64,000 nt of DNA from Myxosarcina sp. GA_180221_E-2-1-MAG-40_15 (GCA_020692205.1 JAIMKV010000006.1:52442-116441); one strand, 5' to 3'. Shown: positions 37,339-46,584, counted from the first letter of the stretch. Notes: a model not told the origin generated them from the letters alone. Program-made: numbers and translations.

Positions 37339-38334
37339 ATGGCAACTACTACCTGGACAAGAAGACATATCCTTTCCCTAATTGATTTTACTCCTGGGGA
37401 GTACGAAACAGTTTTACAGACTGCTGCCAGTTTTCAGAAGGTACTCTCCGGCAGAACTAAAAAAGTTCCTGCACTTCAGGGAAGAGTTGTTGCCAATATG
37501 TTTTTTGAACCCTCTACTCGCACCCGCAGCAGTTTTGAACTAGCAGCTAAACGGCTATCGGCAGATATTCTCAACTTTTCTCCAGGCAATTCTTCTTTAA
37601 CTAAAGGGGAGACTATATTAGATACGGCAAAAACTTATTTAGCTATGGGTACAGATATTATGGTGATTCGCCACCAACAAGCGGGTGTACCTCAGATCAT
37701 TGCTCAAGAAATGGATCGACTTAATTCTGGAGTGACGATTCTCAATGCGGGAGACGGGTTACATCAACATCCTTCTCAAGCTTTGTTGGATTTATTTACG
37801 ATCGCTTCAATCTTAGATCCAGAAAATCCTCGTCTAGAATTACTCGAAGGCAAAAAAATTGCCATTGTCGGTGATATTCTCCATTCTCGGGTAGCTCGTT
37901 CTAATATTTATAGTCTGACTACAGCAGGAGCCCAAGTACATCTGGCAGCACCAGCAAGCCTCTTGCCCAAGGCCTTTTTAGCGATGGTGAACCCACAGAG
38001 TAAGAGTAAACTATTTCTCCACTGGGAATTAAACCCCGCCCTAGAAGACGCAGACTTTGTGATGACGCTACGACTACAAAAAGAACGCATGACGGCTAAT
38101 TTTATTCCCAGCCTGAGAGAATATCATCAGCTATTTGGTCTTACTCGCGATCGCCTTAAACTATGTCATCCTAATGTTAAGATACTCCACCCTGGCCCAA
38201 CTAATCGCGGTGTCGAGATAACTTCTGACTTAATGGACGATCCCGATCTTAGTCTCGTCTCGAAGCAAGTTACCAGTGGTGTTGCAACTCGCATGGCGTT
38301 GTTATATCTAATTGGCAATAGTAATGAAAATTAA
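37339..38334 (+). CDS. pyrB: aspartate carbamoyltransferase catalytic subunit
   Basis: A 331-residue enzyme from ATG at 37339 ([14 protein letters not shown]); a GTG at 37327 would add four residues. It transfers carbamoyl phosphate to aspartate in pyrimidine synthesis. The carbamoyl-phosphate loop [20 protein letters not shown] and the C-terminal [10 protein letters not shown] are all present. Length is normal for the catalytic chain; no regulatory subunit (pyrI) is nearby, as usual in cyanobacteria. It converges on the PII-like gene. Confidence 0.95.
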   Translation: MATTTWTRRHILSLIDFTPGEYETVLQTAASFQKVLSGRTKKVPALQGRVVANMFFEPSTRTRSSFELAAKRLSADILNFSPGNSSLTKGETILDTAKTYLAMGTDIMVIRHQQAGVPQIIAQEMDRLNSGVTILNAGDGLHQHPSQALLDLFTIASILDPENPRLELLEGKKIAIVGDILHSRVARSNIYSLTTAGAQVHLAAPASLLPKAFLAMVNPQSKSKLFLHWELNPALEDADFVMTLRLQKERMTANFIPSLREYHQLFGLTRDRLKLCHPNVKILHPGPTNRGVEITSDLMDDPDLSLVSKQVTSGVATRMALLYLIGNSNEN

Positions 38335-38355
38335 GAAGATCGACATTAATTTTAG

Positions 38356-38655
38356 CTAATCAAATAGACCTTCGACAGTTTGCCTAAAGGCAATTAAAGC
38401 GTGATTTTGAGGAAAGTCTTTTAAATCTTCGAGTAATTGATCGGATACTTCGGCTGAAACGATCGTTTTAACCTCGATATTAGTGTTGTAACCGGCCATA
38501 TCTCCCATCCGTCTACCATGTCCACCTGCGCCTTGTGCTGGAATAATTGTATATCCCGAGACATTTAATGTTTGCAGTAACTTAATTAGGCGATCTTGTA
38601 AAACCGCTTCACAGATAATGGTGACGAGAATTCCCTGGTTAAAAGAAGAAGACAT
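38356..38655 (-). CDS. PII-like signalling protein
   Basis: A 99-residue ferredoxin-like protein of the PII superfamily. VTIICEAVLQDRLIKLLQTLNVSGYTII matches the first beta-alpha-beta unit, then a short T-loop equivalent with GAGGHGRRMGDMAG and the closing EVKTIVSAEVSDQLLEDL and ALIAFRQTVEGLF. It lacks the classic GlnB T-loop with Tyr51/Ser49 and is shorter, so it is a PII-like protein rather than GlnB. Binding of nucleotides or carbon-nitrogen sensing is inferred. It lies next to pyrB, convergent. Confidence 0.72.
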   Translation of the reverse strand: MSSSFNQGILVTIICEAVLQDRLIKLLQTLNVSGYTIIPAQGAGGHGRRMGDMAGYNTNIEVKTIVSAEVSDQLLEDLKDFPQNHALIAFRQTVEGLFD

Positions 38656-38691
38656 AAAAACTCCGAAAATATTTTATTAGTGATTACGAAT

Positions 38692-38731
38692 GAAAAGCAA
38701 AAATTCAATCATGGCGATCACCATGATTGAA
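38692..38731 (-). terminator. intrinsic terminator of the DUF2382 stress-protein gene
   Basis: Perfect 11-bp stem TTCAATCATGG/CCATGATTGAA at 38704-38731 with a 6-base loop. On the minus strand it is followed by TTTTTGCTTTT. It lies about 75 bases downstream of the minus-strand gene ending at 38806, before the PII-like gene. Confidence 0.75.
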
Positions 38732-38805
38732 CTCTAATGAACTTCTTTACTTAAATGATCAAGGTAATCAATCTACTGTCATGCTGCTATTCAGCAACGC
38801 CAAAC

Positions 38806-39780
38806 TTAGCGTTTCATCACATCTCCCTCACTGTCTATTTCTAATTCTTCACGACGAACTGTTTCGCTTTTTTCGATAGTTTCTTGCTCGACTTCTTTGT
38901 GCAGGCTTACTTCTTCGCGCACAAAAGCTTCCTTACTAACAGTGGCTTTTTCTTCGTAAAGATCGACTTTGAGTACTTCCCCATCCCCAAAATTAGCAAC
39001 TTCAGGGCTAATTGCCTTTCCCGTAACGTTTTTGCGTTCGATGACCAGACGCTCTTTTTCCACAGGTACAGAAAGGTTGGCTGTTTGGGTTTCAACTCGC
39101 TTACCAATAGCAACTTCTCCTGTTTTGGCGCGCTGTTTATTGACGATTAAGCGTTCTTCATAGAGTTTAATCTTTTCGCGATCGCTGATATCAGTTCGAG
39201 TTTTGATGTCTTCATCTATATGCGCAACTGATGTTTTTTCTACCTCTGGAACATCATAGATGCCAAGTTCTTCAACACCGTGGTGGTTCATGATCACATC
39301 TGCACGAGCAACTTCTGCTGCTGTACCATCAACCATAACCAGAAAACTGCCGTTTTTAACACGATCAGTATATATTTCGGCTTTGTCTTCAGGAATTCCC
39401 AATCCAACTAAAGCACCTGCTAATCCACCAGCAGCAGCACCAATTCCTGCACCAGCTAAAGTAGTAGCGATAGTTGTAGCCCCTGCCCCCGCAAGTAAGA
39501 TTGGTCCAATACCAGGAATTGCTAATGTACCCAAGCCGACAAGTAAACCAGTAATACCCCCCAAAGTACCGCCTGTTATTGCTCCAGCAGTAGCACCATC
39601 ATCAGCCTTATTGCCAATTTTTTCAGTAGTTTCTATACCGTTTATGTTGACTGCATCTTTAGCGATGATTGAAACGTCGTGCATCTCATAGCCACTATCC
39701 TTTAACTCGCGGACTACTGCCTCAGCTTTGTCTCGACTATTAAATAGTCCAACAGCACGTTTATCATCAACATTATTCAT
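38806..39780 (-). CDS. stress protein with glycine-zipper region and DUF2382 domain
   Basis: A 324-residue two-part protein. The N-terminal half resembles general stress protein 17M: KRAVGLFNSRDKAEAVVRELKDSGY, then a long Gly/Ala-rich glycine-zipper segment (about 65-130), then VKNGSFLVMVDG. The C-terminal half is a DUF2382 domain with IKLYEERLIVNKQRAKTGEVAIGKRV, VPVEKERLVIERK and KEAFVREEVSLHKE. Both parts are linked with envelope or salt/desiccation stress in other bacteria. The glycine zipper may associate with membranes. A strong terminator follows. Confidence 0.82.
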   Translation of the reverse strand: MNNVDDKRAVGLFNSRDKAEAVVRELKDSGYEMHDVSIIAKDAVNINGIETTEKIGNKADDGATAGAITGGTLGGITGLLVGLGTLAIPGIGPILLAGAGATTIATTLAGAGIGAAAGGLAGALVGLGIPEDKAEIYTDRVKNGSFLVMVDGTAAEVARADVIMNHHGVEELGIYDVPEVEKTSVAHIDEDIKTRTDISDREKIKLYEERLIVNKQRAKTGEVAIGKRVETQTANLSVPVEKERLVIERKNVTGKAISPEVANFGDGEVLKVDLYEEKATVSKEAFVREEVSLHKEVEQETIEKSETVRREELEIDSEGDVMKR

Positions 39781-40305
39781 AATTGATTCTGGTTTTTACT
39801 CACGTTTGTATCTAATTTTGAACCAAGCTTAAAATAATTTGTGGTAAAACTACTTCAAGCTTTTTTCATACTCTTATATTGACATTTTTATCAAGAGTAA
39901 ACATCTATCTGAAGAGTTAATAAAGATTTAAATTTTTTTAAACTTACTAAATAATCCAAAAGGATATGCAGCATGTTTTTGTATTTTTTTATTCAAACCA
40001 GCTACTTTTGCTGAAAATATTATATTTTGACAATTAAATTTTGTAAAAAAATGCTTGTTATCTAGACTTTTAATTATCCAAAAAATTACCTAAGTCTTTG
40101 ATGATTAATCAGAGTCGAACATCACATTTACATGCACTTTTTACCTTAAAGTCTCAAGTCACAATAGGGTTATTGAGTTAGTAGCTCAGAAAAAATTAAC
40201 TTTAGATATTTAAAATATACTTTGGGTTTAGAGCGTCGCCTTTATTTGAGAATTTCTTTAGAATCATAAGTAAGAATATATCAAGAAAATTTAAGAAGCT
40301 TAGGT
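39781..40305. other. gene-free region between the stress gene and chlH-like gene
   Basis: About 525 bases, very AT-rich, between divergent genes. A TTGACA at about 39889 could be a -35 box towards the right but lacks a good -10. I see no coding sequence or hairpin worth noting. Confidence 0.35.
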
Positions 40306-43300
40306 ATGAAACGGATTGTCTTGATCGCAGGGTTTGAATCCTTTAACGCCAACCTGTATCGTCAGGCTGGGTCAATGGCTAGAGCTAGGTGTAGAGAATT
40401 GGAGGTTATTGTTTTTAGCGATCGCGACATCACTACCTCTCCTGATATAGTAGAAACTGCCCTACAATCTGCCGATGTTTTCTTTGGCAGTCTAATCTTT
40501 GATTACGATCAGGTTATCTGGTTGCGAGAAAGAGTTCAAAATATTCCTATCAGGTTAGTTTTTGAGTCAGCTTTAGAATTAATGAGTTTGACCCAGTTGG
40601 GTAAGTTTGCCATTGGAGATCAACCCAAGGGAATGCCCAAACCTGTTAAGTTTATCCTTAGTAAATTTAGCAATAGCCGTGAAGAAGATAAACTGGCTGG
40701 CTATCTTAGTTTCTTAAAAACAGGCCCTAAGTTACTTAAATATATACCTGCAAAAAAAGTACAGGATCTCCGTAACTGGTTAATTATCTACGGCTACTGG
40801 AATGCAGGGGGAACAGAAAATGTTGCCTCGATGTGTTGGACTTTAGCAGAAAAATATTTAGGGTTAGAAGTAGGCGAAATTGCCCAACCAATTGAAACCC
40901 CCAACATGGGTTTATTACATCCCGAATACCAGGGTTATTTTACGTCGCCGAAAGATTATCTGGAATGGTATCAACACCACGTAGGGGCGCATCACGATGC
41001 GCCCCTACAACCGATCATCGGGATCTTACTATATCGTAAACACGTCATTACCAAACAACCCTATATTCCTCAGTTAATCAAACATTTTGAATCCCAGGGA
41101 TTAATTCCTTTACCTGTATTTATCAACGGTGTCGAAGGTCACGTGGTGGTGAGAGACTGGCTGACTACTACCTATGAACAAGAACAACGAGAACAGGGTA
41201 ACAAAGAAATATTATCTTTATCTGAAGATGCAGTCAAAGTCGATGCCATTGTTTCGACCATCGGTTTTCCCTTGGTGGGAGGGCCAGCAGGTTCGATGGA
41301 AGCAGGAAGACAGGTAGAAGTCGCCAAAAGAATTTTAACTGCTAAAAATGTACCTTATATCGTCGCCGCACCTTTATTAATCCAAGATATCCATTCCTGG
41401 ACAAGACAAGGAATAGGCGGTTTACAGAGTGTAGTGTTATATTCCCTGCCCGAATTAGATGGGGCGATCGATACTGTCCCATTAGGTGGTTTAGTAGGAG
41501 AAGATATTTATCTCGTACCCGAAAGACTCCATCGCCTCACAGGCAGAGTTAAAACCTGGATTAACTTACGCTGCAAACCCACACCAGAGAGAAAGATTGC
41601 CGTTATTTTATATGGCTTTCCTCCAGGTTATGGTGCAACAGGTACAGCAGCCTTATTAAATGTACCTAAGAGTTTATTAAACTTCCTTCAGGCTTTAAAA
41701 GCACAAGGTTATGACGTAGGCGAATTACCAGAAGATGGCGAGGAAATAATCAAACAAGTAAAAGAAGCCGACGAATCCACCCCCCTTGATAAGGGGGGCA
41801 AGGGGGGATCTATAAATGTCCGCACTCTTGAAAAATGGCTTGGCTACCTCCAAACCACTAGAGTCGAGAAACAATGGAAATCCCTTACAGGTACAGGAAT
41901 TAAAACCTATGGCGATGAATTTCAAATCGGCGGAATTCAATTAGGTAATGTTTGGATAGGAGTACAGCCGCCTCTAGGAATAGCAGGAGATCCTATGCGG
42001 TTGATGTTTGAAAAAGATTTAACTCCCCATCCCCAATACACCGCTTTTTATAAATGGTTGCAAAACGAATATCAGGCTGATGCGGTGGTTCACTTTGGAA
42101 TGCATGGCACAGTAGAATGGCTTCCAGGTTCGCCTTTGGGGAATACTGGTTATTCTTGGTCGGATATTTTATTGGGAGATCTTCCTAACCTCTATATCTA
42201 TGCAGCTAATAATCCTTCTGAGTCGATTTTGGCGAAACGTCGGGGTTATGGTGTTCTGATTTCTCATAATGTTCCCCCTTATGGACGGGCTGGTTTATAT
42301 AAGGAATTAATCGCACTACGAGAATTAATTGGCGAATATCGGGAGGATACAGAAAAAAATTCTGCCCTGAGGGATATTATCTGTCAGAAGATTGTTGATG
42401 CAGGTTTGGAAAAAGACTGTAGGTTTACAGAGGGATTGAAACAGGGAATTAGTTTTACGGTTGAGAATGCGAAGCTGTTTAGTAAGAATGTGATCAATCA
42501 ATATTTTGTGCAGGTGTATGAATATTTACAGGTATTGGAACAGCGTTTGTTTTCTTCTGGCTTGCACGTTTTGGGGGAAAAGCCGAGTGAAGAGGGTTTA
42601 AAGTCTTATCTGGAGGCTTATTTTGATGGGGAGTTGTCGGAGGGTGAGATTGAAGGGATTATCTCGCACAAAGACAAGGACACGCATTTTGAGGCTTCCT
42701 CAAAATCGCGAGATGTCCGCGCCAAGACGCAAAGGGTTTTAGAGAATGATTTGGTTTTGTCTTATAAGTTGAAAGAGGGAGAGAGGATTAGGGATTTGTT
42801 GGTGCAAAATACCGATGAGATGACTAATCTATTGCGGGGTTTGAATGGGGAATATATACCGCCTGCCCCTGGTGGGGATTTACTTAGGGATGGTAGTGGG
42901 GTATTGCCTACTGGTAGAAATATTCACGCTTTAGATCCTTATCGGATGCCTTCCCCTGCTGCTTATGAACGAGGTAAAGAGATTGCGAAAAAGATTATTC
43001 AGCAGAATTTGGAGGAGAAAGGAACTTATCCTGAAACTGTAGCAGTAATGTTGTGGGGTTTGGATGCGATTAAAACTAAAGGGGAATCTTTAGGTATTTT
43101 ACTGGAATTAGTTGGGGCTGAACCTGTTAAGGAAGGTACTGGTAGAATTGTGCGTTATGAGTTGAAACCTGTCGCTGAAGTCGGACATCCGCGCATTGAT
43201 GTTTTAGCTAACCTTTCGGGGATTTTTCGCGATACCTTTGTCAATATTATTGAGTTGTTAGACGATTTGTTTCAACGAGCAGCAGAAGCAGAGGAATCGG

Positions 43301-44085
43301 CAGATAATAATTATATTCGCAAGCATTATTTAGCTTTGAAAGCTCAAGGCGTAGAAAATGCTTCAGCTAGAATGTTTTCCAACCCTGCTGGTGATTTTGG
43401 TTCTTTAGTAAACGATCAAGTAGTAGATAGCAATTGGGAATCTGGTGATGAACTTGCCGATACTTGGAAAAACCGCAATGTCTTTAGTTATGGACGCAAG
43501 GATAAAGGACAAGCTAGACCAGAAATATTAACTCAGTTATTAGAAACAAGTAGTCAAATTATTCAAGAAATCGATTCCGTGGAATACGGTTTAACCGACA
43601 TTCAAGAGTATTATGGCAACACTGGCGGTTTAAAACTGGCGGCGGAAAAGCAAAGCGGGAAGGAAGTAGAAGCCTCGTTTGTCGAAAGTTTCTCTAAGGA
43701 TACTAACCCTCGCAAGTTAAAAGATTTACTCCGCATGGAATACCGCACTAAGTTGCTTAACCCTAAATGGGCAGAAGCTATGGCAGATCAAGGTTCTGGT
43801 GGTGCGTATGAAATCTCTCAACGGATGACGGCTTTAATTGGTTGGGGTGGTACAGCTAACTTTAAAGATGACTGGGTATACGACCAAGCTGCTGATACCT
43901 ATATGCTAGATGCCGAGATGGCGAAAAAGCTAAGAGATGCCAATCCTGAAGCCTTTCGTAATATTGTCGCACGAGCGATCGAGGCTCATGGGCGTGGTTT
44001 ATGGGATGCGGATGAAGAGAAGTTAGAGAAATTAAGGGAGTTATATGAATCTACTGAGGATGAATTAGAAGGGGTTATAGTTTAA
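40306..44085 (+). CDS. chlH: magnesium chelatase subunit H homologue
   Basis: A 1259-residue large subunit of Mg-chelatase, which binds protoporphyrin IX and, with ChlI and ChlD, inserts Mg2+. Conserved blocks include YGYWNAGGTENV, HFGMHGTVEWLPGSPLGN, IPPAPGGDLLRDGSGVLPTGRNIHALDPYRMPSP and GWGGTANFKDDW. Its N-terminus (MKRIVLIAGFESFNANLYRQ) and shorter length differ from the main cyanobacterial ChlH of about 1330 residues, so this is probably the second, BchH-like form. Three palindromic inserts lie in frame within the gene. Its 3' end is duplicated at 46.3 kb. It converges on the DUF262 gene. Confidence 0.88.
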   Translation: MKRIVLIAGFESFNANLYRQAGSMARARCRELEVIVFSDRDITTSPDIVETALQSADVFFGSLIFDYDQVIWLRERVQNIPIRLVFESALELMSLTQLGKFAIGDQPKGMPKPVKFILSKFSNSREEDKLAGYLSFLKTGPKLLKYIPAKKVQDLRNWLIIYGYWNAGGTENVASMCWTLAEKYLGLEVGEIAQPIETPNMGLLHPEYQGYFTSPKDYLEWYQHHVGAHHDAPLQPIIGILLYRKHVITKQPYIPQLIKHFESQGLIPLPVFINGVEGHVVVRDWLTTTYEQEQREQGNKEILSLSEDAVKVDAIVSTIGFPLVGGPAGSMEAGRQVEVAKRILTAKNVPYIVAAPLLIQDIHSWTRQGIGGLQSVVLYSLPELDGAIDTVPLGGLVGEDIYLVPERLHRLTGRVKTWINLRCKPTPERKIAVILYGFPPGYGATGTAALLNVPKSLLNFLQALKAQGYDVGELPEDGEEIIKQVKEADESTPLDKGGKGGSINVRTLEKWLGYLQTTRVEKQWKSLTGTGIKTYGDEFQIGGIQLGNVWIGVQPPLGIAGDPMRLMFEKDLTPHPQYTAFYKWLQNEYQADAVVHFGMHGTVEWLPGSPLGNTGYSWSDILLGDLPNLYIYAANNPSESILAKRRGYGVLISHNVPPYGRAGLYKELIALRELIGEYREDTEKNSALRDIICQKIVDAGLEKDCRFTEGLKQGISFTVENAKLFSKNVINQYFVQVYEYLQVLEQRLFSSGLHVLGEKPSEEGLKSYLEAYFDGELSEGEIEGIISHKDKDTHFEASSKSRDVRAKTQRVLENDLVLSYKLKEGERIRDLLVQNTDEMTNLLRGLNGEYIPPAPGGDLLRDGSGVLPTGRNIHALDPYRMPSPAAYERGKEIAKKIIQQNLEEKGTYPETVAVMLWGLDAIKTKGESLGILLELVGAEPVKEGTGRIVRYELKPVAEVGHPRIDVLANLSGIFRDTFVNIIELLDDLFQRAAEAEESADNNYIRKHYLALKAQGVENASARMFSNPAGDFGSLVNDQVVDSNWESGDELADTWKNRNVFSYGRKDKGQARPEILTQLLETSSQIIQEIDSVEYGLTDIQEYYGNTGGLKLAAEKQSGKEVEASFVESFSKDTNPRKLKDLLRMEYRTKLLNPKWAEAMADQGSGGAYEISQRMTALIGWGGTANFKDDWVYDQAADTYMLDAEMAKKLRDANPEAFRNIVARAIEAHGRGLWDADEEKLEKLRELYESTEDELEGVIV
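40981..41008. repeat. palindromic repeat inserted in frame in chlH (1)
   Basis: GTAGGGGCGCATC and GATGCGCCCCTAC pair perfectly over 13 bp around AC. This GTAGGGGCG-type palindrome is a familiar dispersed repeat between cyanobacterial genes. Here it is translated as VGAHHDAPLQ, residues 226-235 of the chelatase subunit, without breaking the frame. Confidence 0.8.
41780..41810. repeat. CCCCCTTGATAAGGGGG-type repeat inserted in frame in chlH (2)
   Basis: CCCCCCTT and AAGGGGGG pair over 8 bp with a GAT loop (41780-41798), followed by a further AAGGGGGGATC. It is a dispersed cyanobacterial repeat type, here read as STPLDKGGKGGSI near residues 491-503 between conserved blocks of the subunit. Confidence 0.75.
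42676..42720. repeat. palindromic segment in frame in chlH (3)
   Basis: ATTTTGAGG-CTT-CCTCAAAAT (42686-42706) is a perfect 9-bp stem, flanked by GGACA and TGTCC that can extend it. It encodes part of KDKDTHFEASSKSRDVRAKT around residue 793, a hydrophilic stretch unlike the neighbouring conserved sequence. Probably a third inserted repeat. Confidence 0.55.
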
Positions 44086-44120
44086 TTGATAATGGATAAT
44101 AAATTTTGATTTCGTTGTAT

Positions 44121-46190
44121 TCATTTGTTGTGTTTCTGGAAAGCTTGACGAATCAAAAACATAACATCATTTAATTTAGATAAAGAAGAAAAACCGACTT
44201 CTATATCTCCATTCATTCTCCATCCTGTAATATCTTTGCATATATCTTGAGGATCATCTATTTCTTCTACATTCATGTTTAATATTATTCTGAGACGATT
44301 TTTCTGAGGATAAATATCAACAAAGTTGGTAAATGTCTTGTAGGCAATATAATATTTCAAAAATTCTTCTCTCACTGAAATATCTAAATTAATGATTTCT
44401 TGACGAATAATTTCAAATAATTCTAAAACTTCACCTTGAAGATGTTTTTTATATTCAGGTTGAATAGATATATCTTTATTAGAATCAGAAAAATTATTAT
44501 TCAAATCAACAGATGGAAATGACCAAACTTCTGCTGCTATATCTGCTAGTGTTTTTGCTCGATTATTAATTCCTTTCTCATTCCAGATATCTAATTTAGC
44601 TAATGTTCTATTGAGATATAGAGGGCTATCGGCAAAACCATCTTTCATATTTTGTTTTTCTTGAAAAGAGCGATCGCTTAATTTTGCATTATGCCCAGTC
44701 AAAGTCAGATTACCGATCGTATGTAAATATTTAGCTTGTATTTCTTGCCAATTATTTCCTAAATCTTGCTGCCATTCTACAGATAGATTGGGATTTTGTG
44801 GAATAATGTGTTCAATTGTATAATTTTCCACATCTACTAATTCTTTAGTACGAGTATGATTTTCTAACTTGCCTAGCAAGTATTTGCAATTTCTAAAATT
44901 ATAAATATCTTTAACTATTGTTTCTCTGCAAAATTCGATATCATCAGGAAATCTTTTATAGGAAGTCATTTTAGCAAATGCTGTTTTTATATTGTCTAAA
45001 TAATTACTTTTGTCAATATTTCGAGTCAAAGAAGCAAAAGTTTTATTCATTGAATTGGTAGGTATTCCACAAATAGCTCTACGAAAAACATAGCTTTCAA
45101 CCAACTGAAAAATTTCAATTACATCTTCTTCATTAAGTAACTTCTGCATATAATCATCATATATTTCTATTAAAAAAGGATAAGCCACATCAACTTTTAA
45201 GTGATTAATATTAGCAATAATTTTATTAAGAGCCTGATTACATTCTTTTTCAAAAGCAATATTGACAAAATATTTGGCATAACTATAGATCTCTTTTACT
45301 ATTTCTTTTATAGATAGTTCAGGATGTTTTTGCACATGACTTTTGAAGCTATTATACACATCTCTAATATTGGGAATAGCACCAGCTTTAGATTTAAGAG
45401 TTAAATAGTAACGTATAAATTTGTCAAACTGTTCTACATAATCAATTTGACCAAAGTTTTGCTCCATCGGGTACCAATAATTACTATAAATATTAGCTTG
45501 CTCTTTTGGTTCTAAGTCCATCAAAATATAATTACGAATTAAATCTGCTTGAGATAGTTCTAATCCCGTGGAGTTTAAACTTTCAAAAATCAGTTGAGGA
45601 TTGTCTTTTTCGCGATCCAAACTAATATCTACAATAAATAGTCTACTAATACTTGAATATAAACTATCAGGATTAATATTGTTTTTGTTGATTTGATTAA
45701 TAAAAAAATCAAAATTTTCCTTGATTCTACTGGATAATTGTTCTGGTAATTCTTGATCTTCGATTAATCTAATAAATGTTTCTTTGTCGCTTCTGGCCAA
45801 AAGTAGTTTATATCTATCTTCGTTATCTTCTTCCTGGTTAAGCAAAAAGTAATTATTAATTCTTTGACTTGTTATCTTTGCGTTATCTTCTGAATTTTTG
45901 ACTGATTGACCTAATGCTTTCAATAATAATGAGATAGTTGTAAGTCTTTGCTGTCCATCAATAACCAATAGCTTAGGCAGAGAAGTTACTTGATACAAAC
46001 CATTCTCAATGTAGACAACTGAACCGAGAAAATGACCTGAAATTGTTGGCTCTTGAGCTACTTTAACTATATCATTCCACAACTGCTGGCATTGTTGCAA
46101 CGTCCAGCTATAAGTTCTTTGATAAATAGGAATAACAAACTGTTTTGGTTGTCTGAGAAATTCAAGTAAGTTAGTTTCAGTTGCTTTCAT
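44121..46190 (-). CDS. DUF262/DUF1524/DUF5655 protein, GmrSD-like restriction factor
   Basis: A 689-residue protein. The N-terminal DUF262 domain has FVIPIYQRTYSW, GHFLGSVVY and the NTPase/ParB-like motif LLVIDGQQRLTTISLL (about 75-95). The middle is helical. A DUF1524 HNH-type nuclease region follows near residues 475-530 (YTIEHIIPQNP, then IGNLTLTGHNAKLSDRSF). A C-terminal DUF5655 domain has KYYIAYKTFTNFVDIYPQKNRL. DUF262-DUF1524 proteins include GmrSD and SspE, which cut phage DNA bearing certain modifications. It stands alone and is bracketed by duplicated chlH/DUF262 3' ends. A defence role is inferred. Confidence 0.85.
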   Translation of the reverse strand: MKATETNLLEFLRQPKQFVIPIYQRTYSWTLQQCQQLWNDIVKVAQEPTISGHFLGSVVYIENGLYQVTSLPKLLVIDGQQRLTTISLLLKALGQSVKNSEDNAKITSQRINNYFLLNQEEDNEDRYKLLLARSDKETFIRLIEDQELPEQLSSRIKENFDFFINQINKNNINPDSLYSSISRLFIVDISLDREKDNPQLIFESLNSTGLELSQADLIRNYILMDLEPKEQANIYSNYWYPMEQNFGQIDYVEQFDKFIRYYLTLKSKAGAIPNIRDVYNSFKSHVQKHPELSIKEIVKEIYSYAKYFVNIAFEKECNQALNKIIANINHLKVDVAYPFLIEIYDDYMQKLLNEEDVIEIFQLVESYVFRRAICGIPTNSMNKTFASLTRNIDKSNYLDNIKTAFAKMTSYKRFPDDIEFCRETIVKDIYNFRNCKYLLGKLENHTRTKELVDVENYTIEHIIPQNPNLSVEWQQDLGNNWQEIQAKYLHTIGNLTLTGHNAKLSDRSFQEKQNMKDGFADSPLYLNRTLAKLDIWNEKGINNRAKTLADIAAEVWSFPSVDLNNNFSDSNKDISIQPEYKKHLQGEVLELFEIIRQEIINLDISVREEFLKYYIAYKTFTNFVDIYPQKNRLRIILNMNVEEIDDPQDICKDITGWRMNGDIEVGFSSLSKLNDVMFLIRQAFQKHNK

Positions 46191-46318
46191 AATCTAAAGA
46201 AAATATATAATTAGTATTTATTACTATATTTCCCTTGAATAATGCTCAAGCTACTAAGTAGTATTACTGAAAAGCCAATAATCAAACGTTTTATATTCTA
46301 CCTAAGTAGAAAAAATTA

Positions 46319-46489
46319 GAAACGGCTACAAAGTTACGAGATGCCAATCCTGAAGTTTTTCATAATATTGTCGCACGGGCGATCGAGGCTCATGGGCGTG
46401 GTTTATGGGATGCGGATGAAGAGAAGTTAGAGAAATTAAGGGAGTTATATGAATCTACTGAGGATGAATTAGAAGGGGTTACTGTTTAA
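46319..46489 (+). pseudogene. duplicated 3' end of the chlH-like gene
   Basis: In frame from 46331 this reads KLRDANPEVFHNIVARAIEA and continues to ELEGVTV and a stop. It differs from the end of the intact gene at only three of 52 residues. A core of over 100 bases (from about 46380) is identical at the DNA level, while both edges are more diverged. There is no start codon. It lies in the same orientation as the intact gene, 2.2 kb downstream, beyond the DUF262 gene. Confidence 0.9.
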
Positions 46490-46508
46490 TTGACAATGAA
46501 TAATTAAT

Positions 46509-46562
46509 TTAAAATTTTTGATTGTTGTATTTTTGGAACGCTTGGCGAATCAAAAACATAAC
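46509..46562 (-). pseudogene. duplicated 3' end of the DUF262 gene
   Basis: On the minus strand this reads VMFLIRQAFQKYNNQKF and a stop, matching the end of the intact DUF262 protein (VMFLIRQAFQKHNK). It is convergent with the chlH fragment just as the intact genes are, so the whole junction has been copied. Nothing upstream of these 17 codons is left; similarity ends at about 46562. Confidence 0.85.
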
Positions 46563-46584
46563 TGACATTCCGCAGTTAAACTAA

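Noticed and set aside
38884..39691. Plus-strand frames of 64-143 codons opposite the stress protein gene
   Set aside because: Proline/alanine-rich shadows of the glycine-zipper gene on the other strand.
46319..46489. Functional small protein from the chlH tail copy
   Set aside because: No start codon or ribosome site at its beginning; the match to the end of the intact gene explains the frame.
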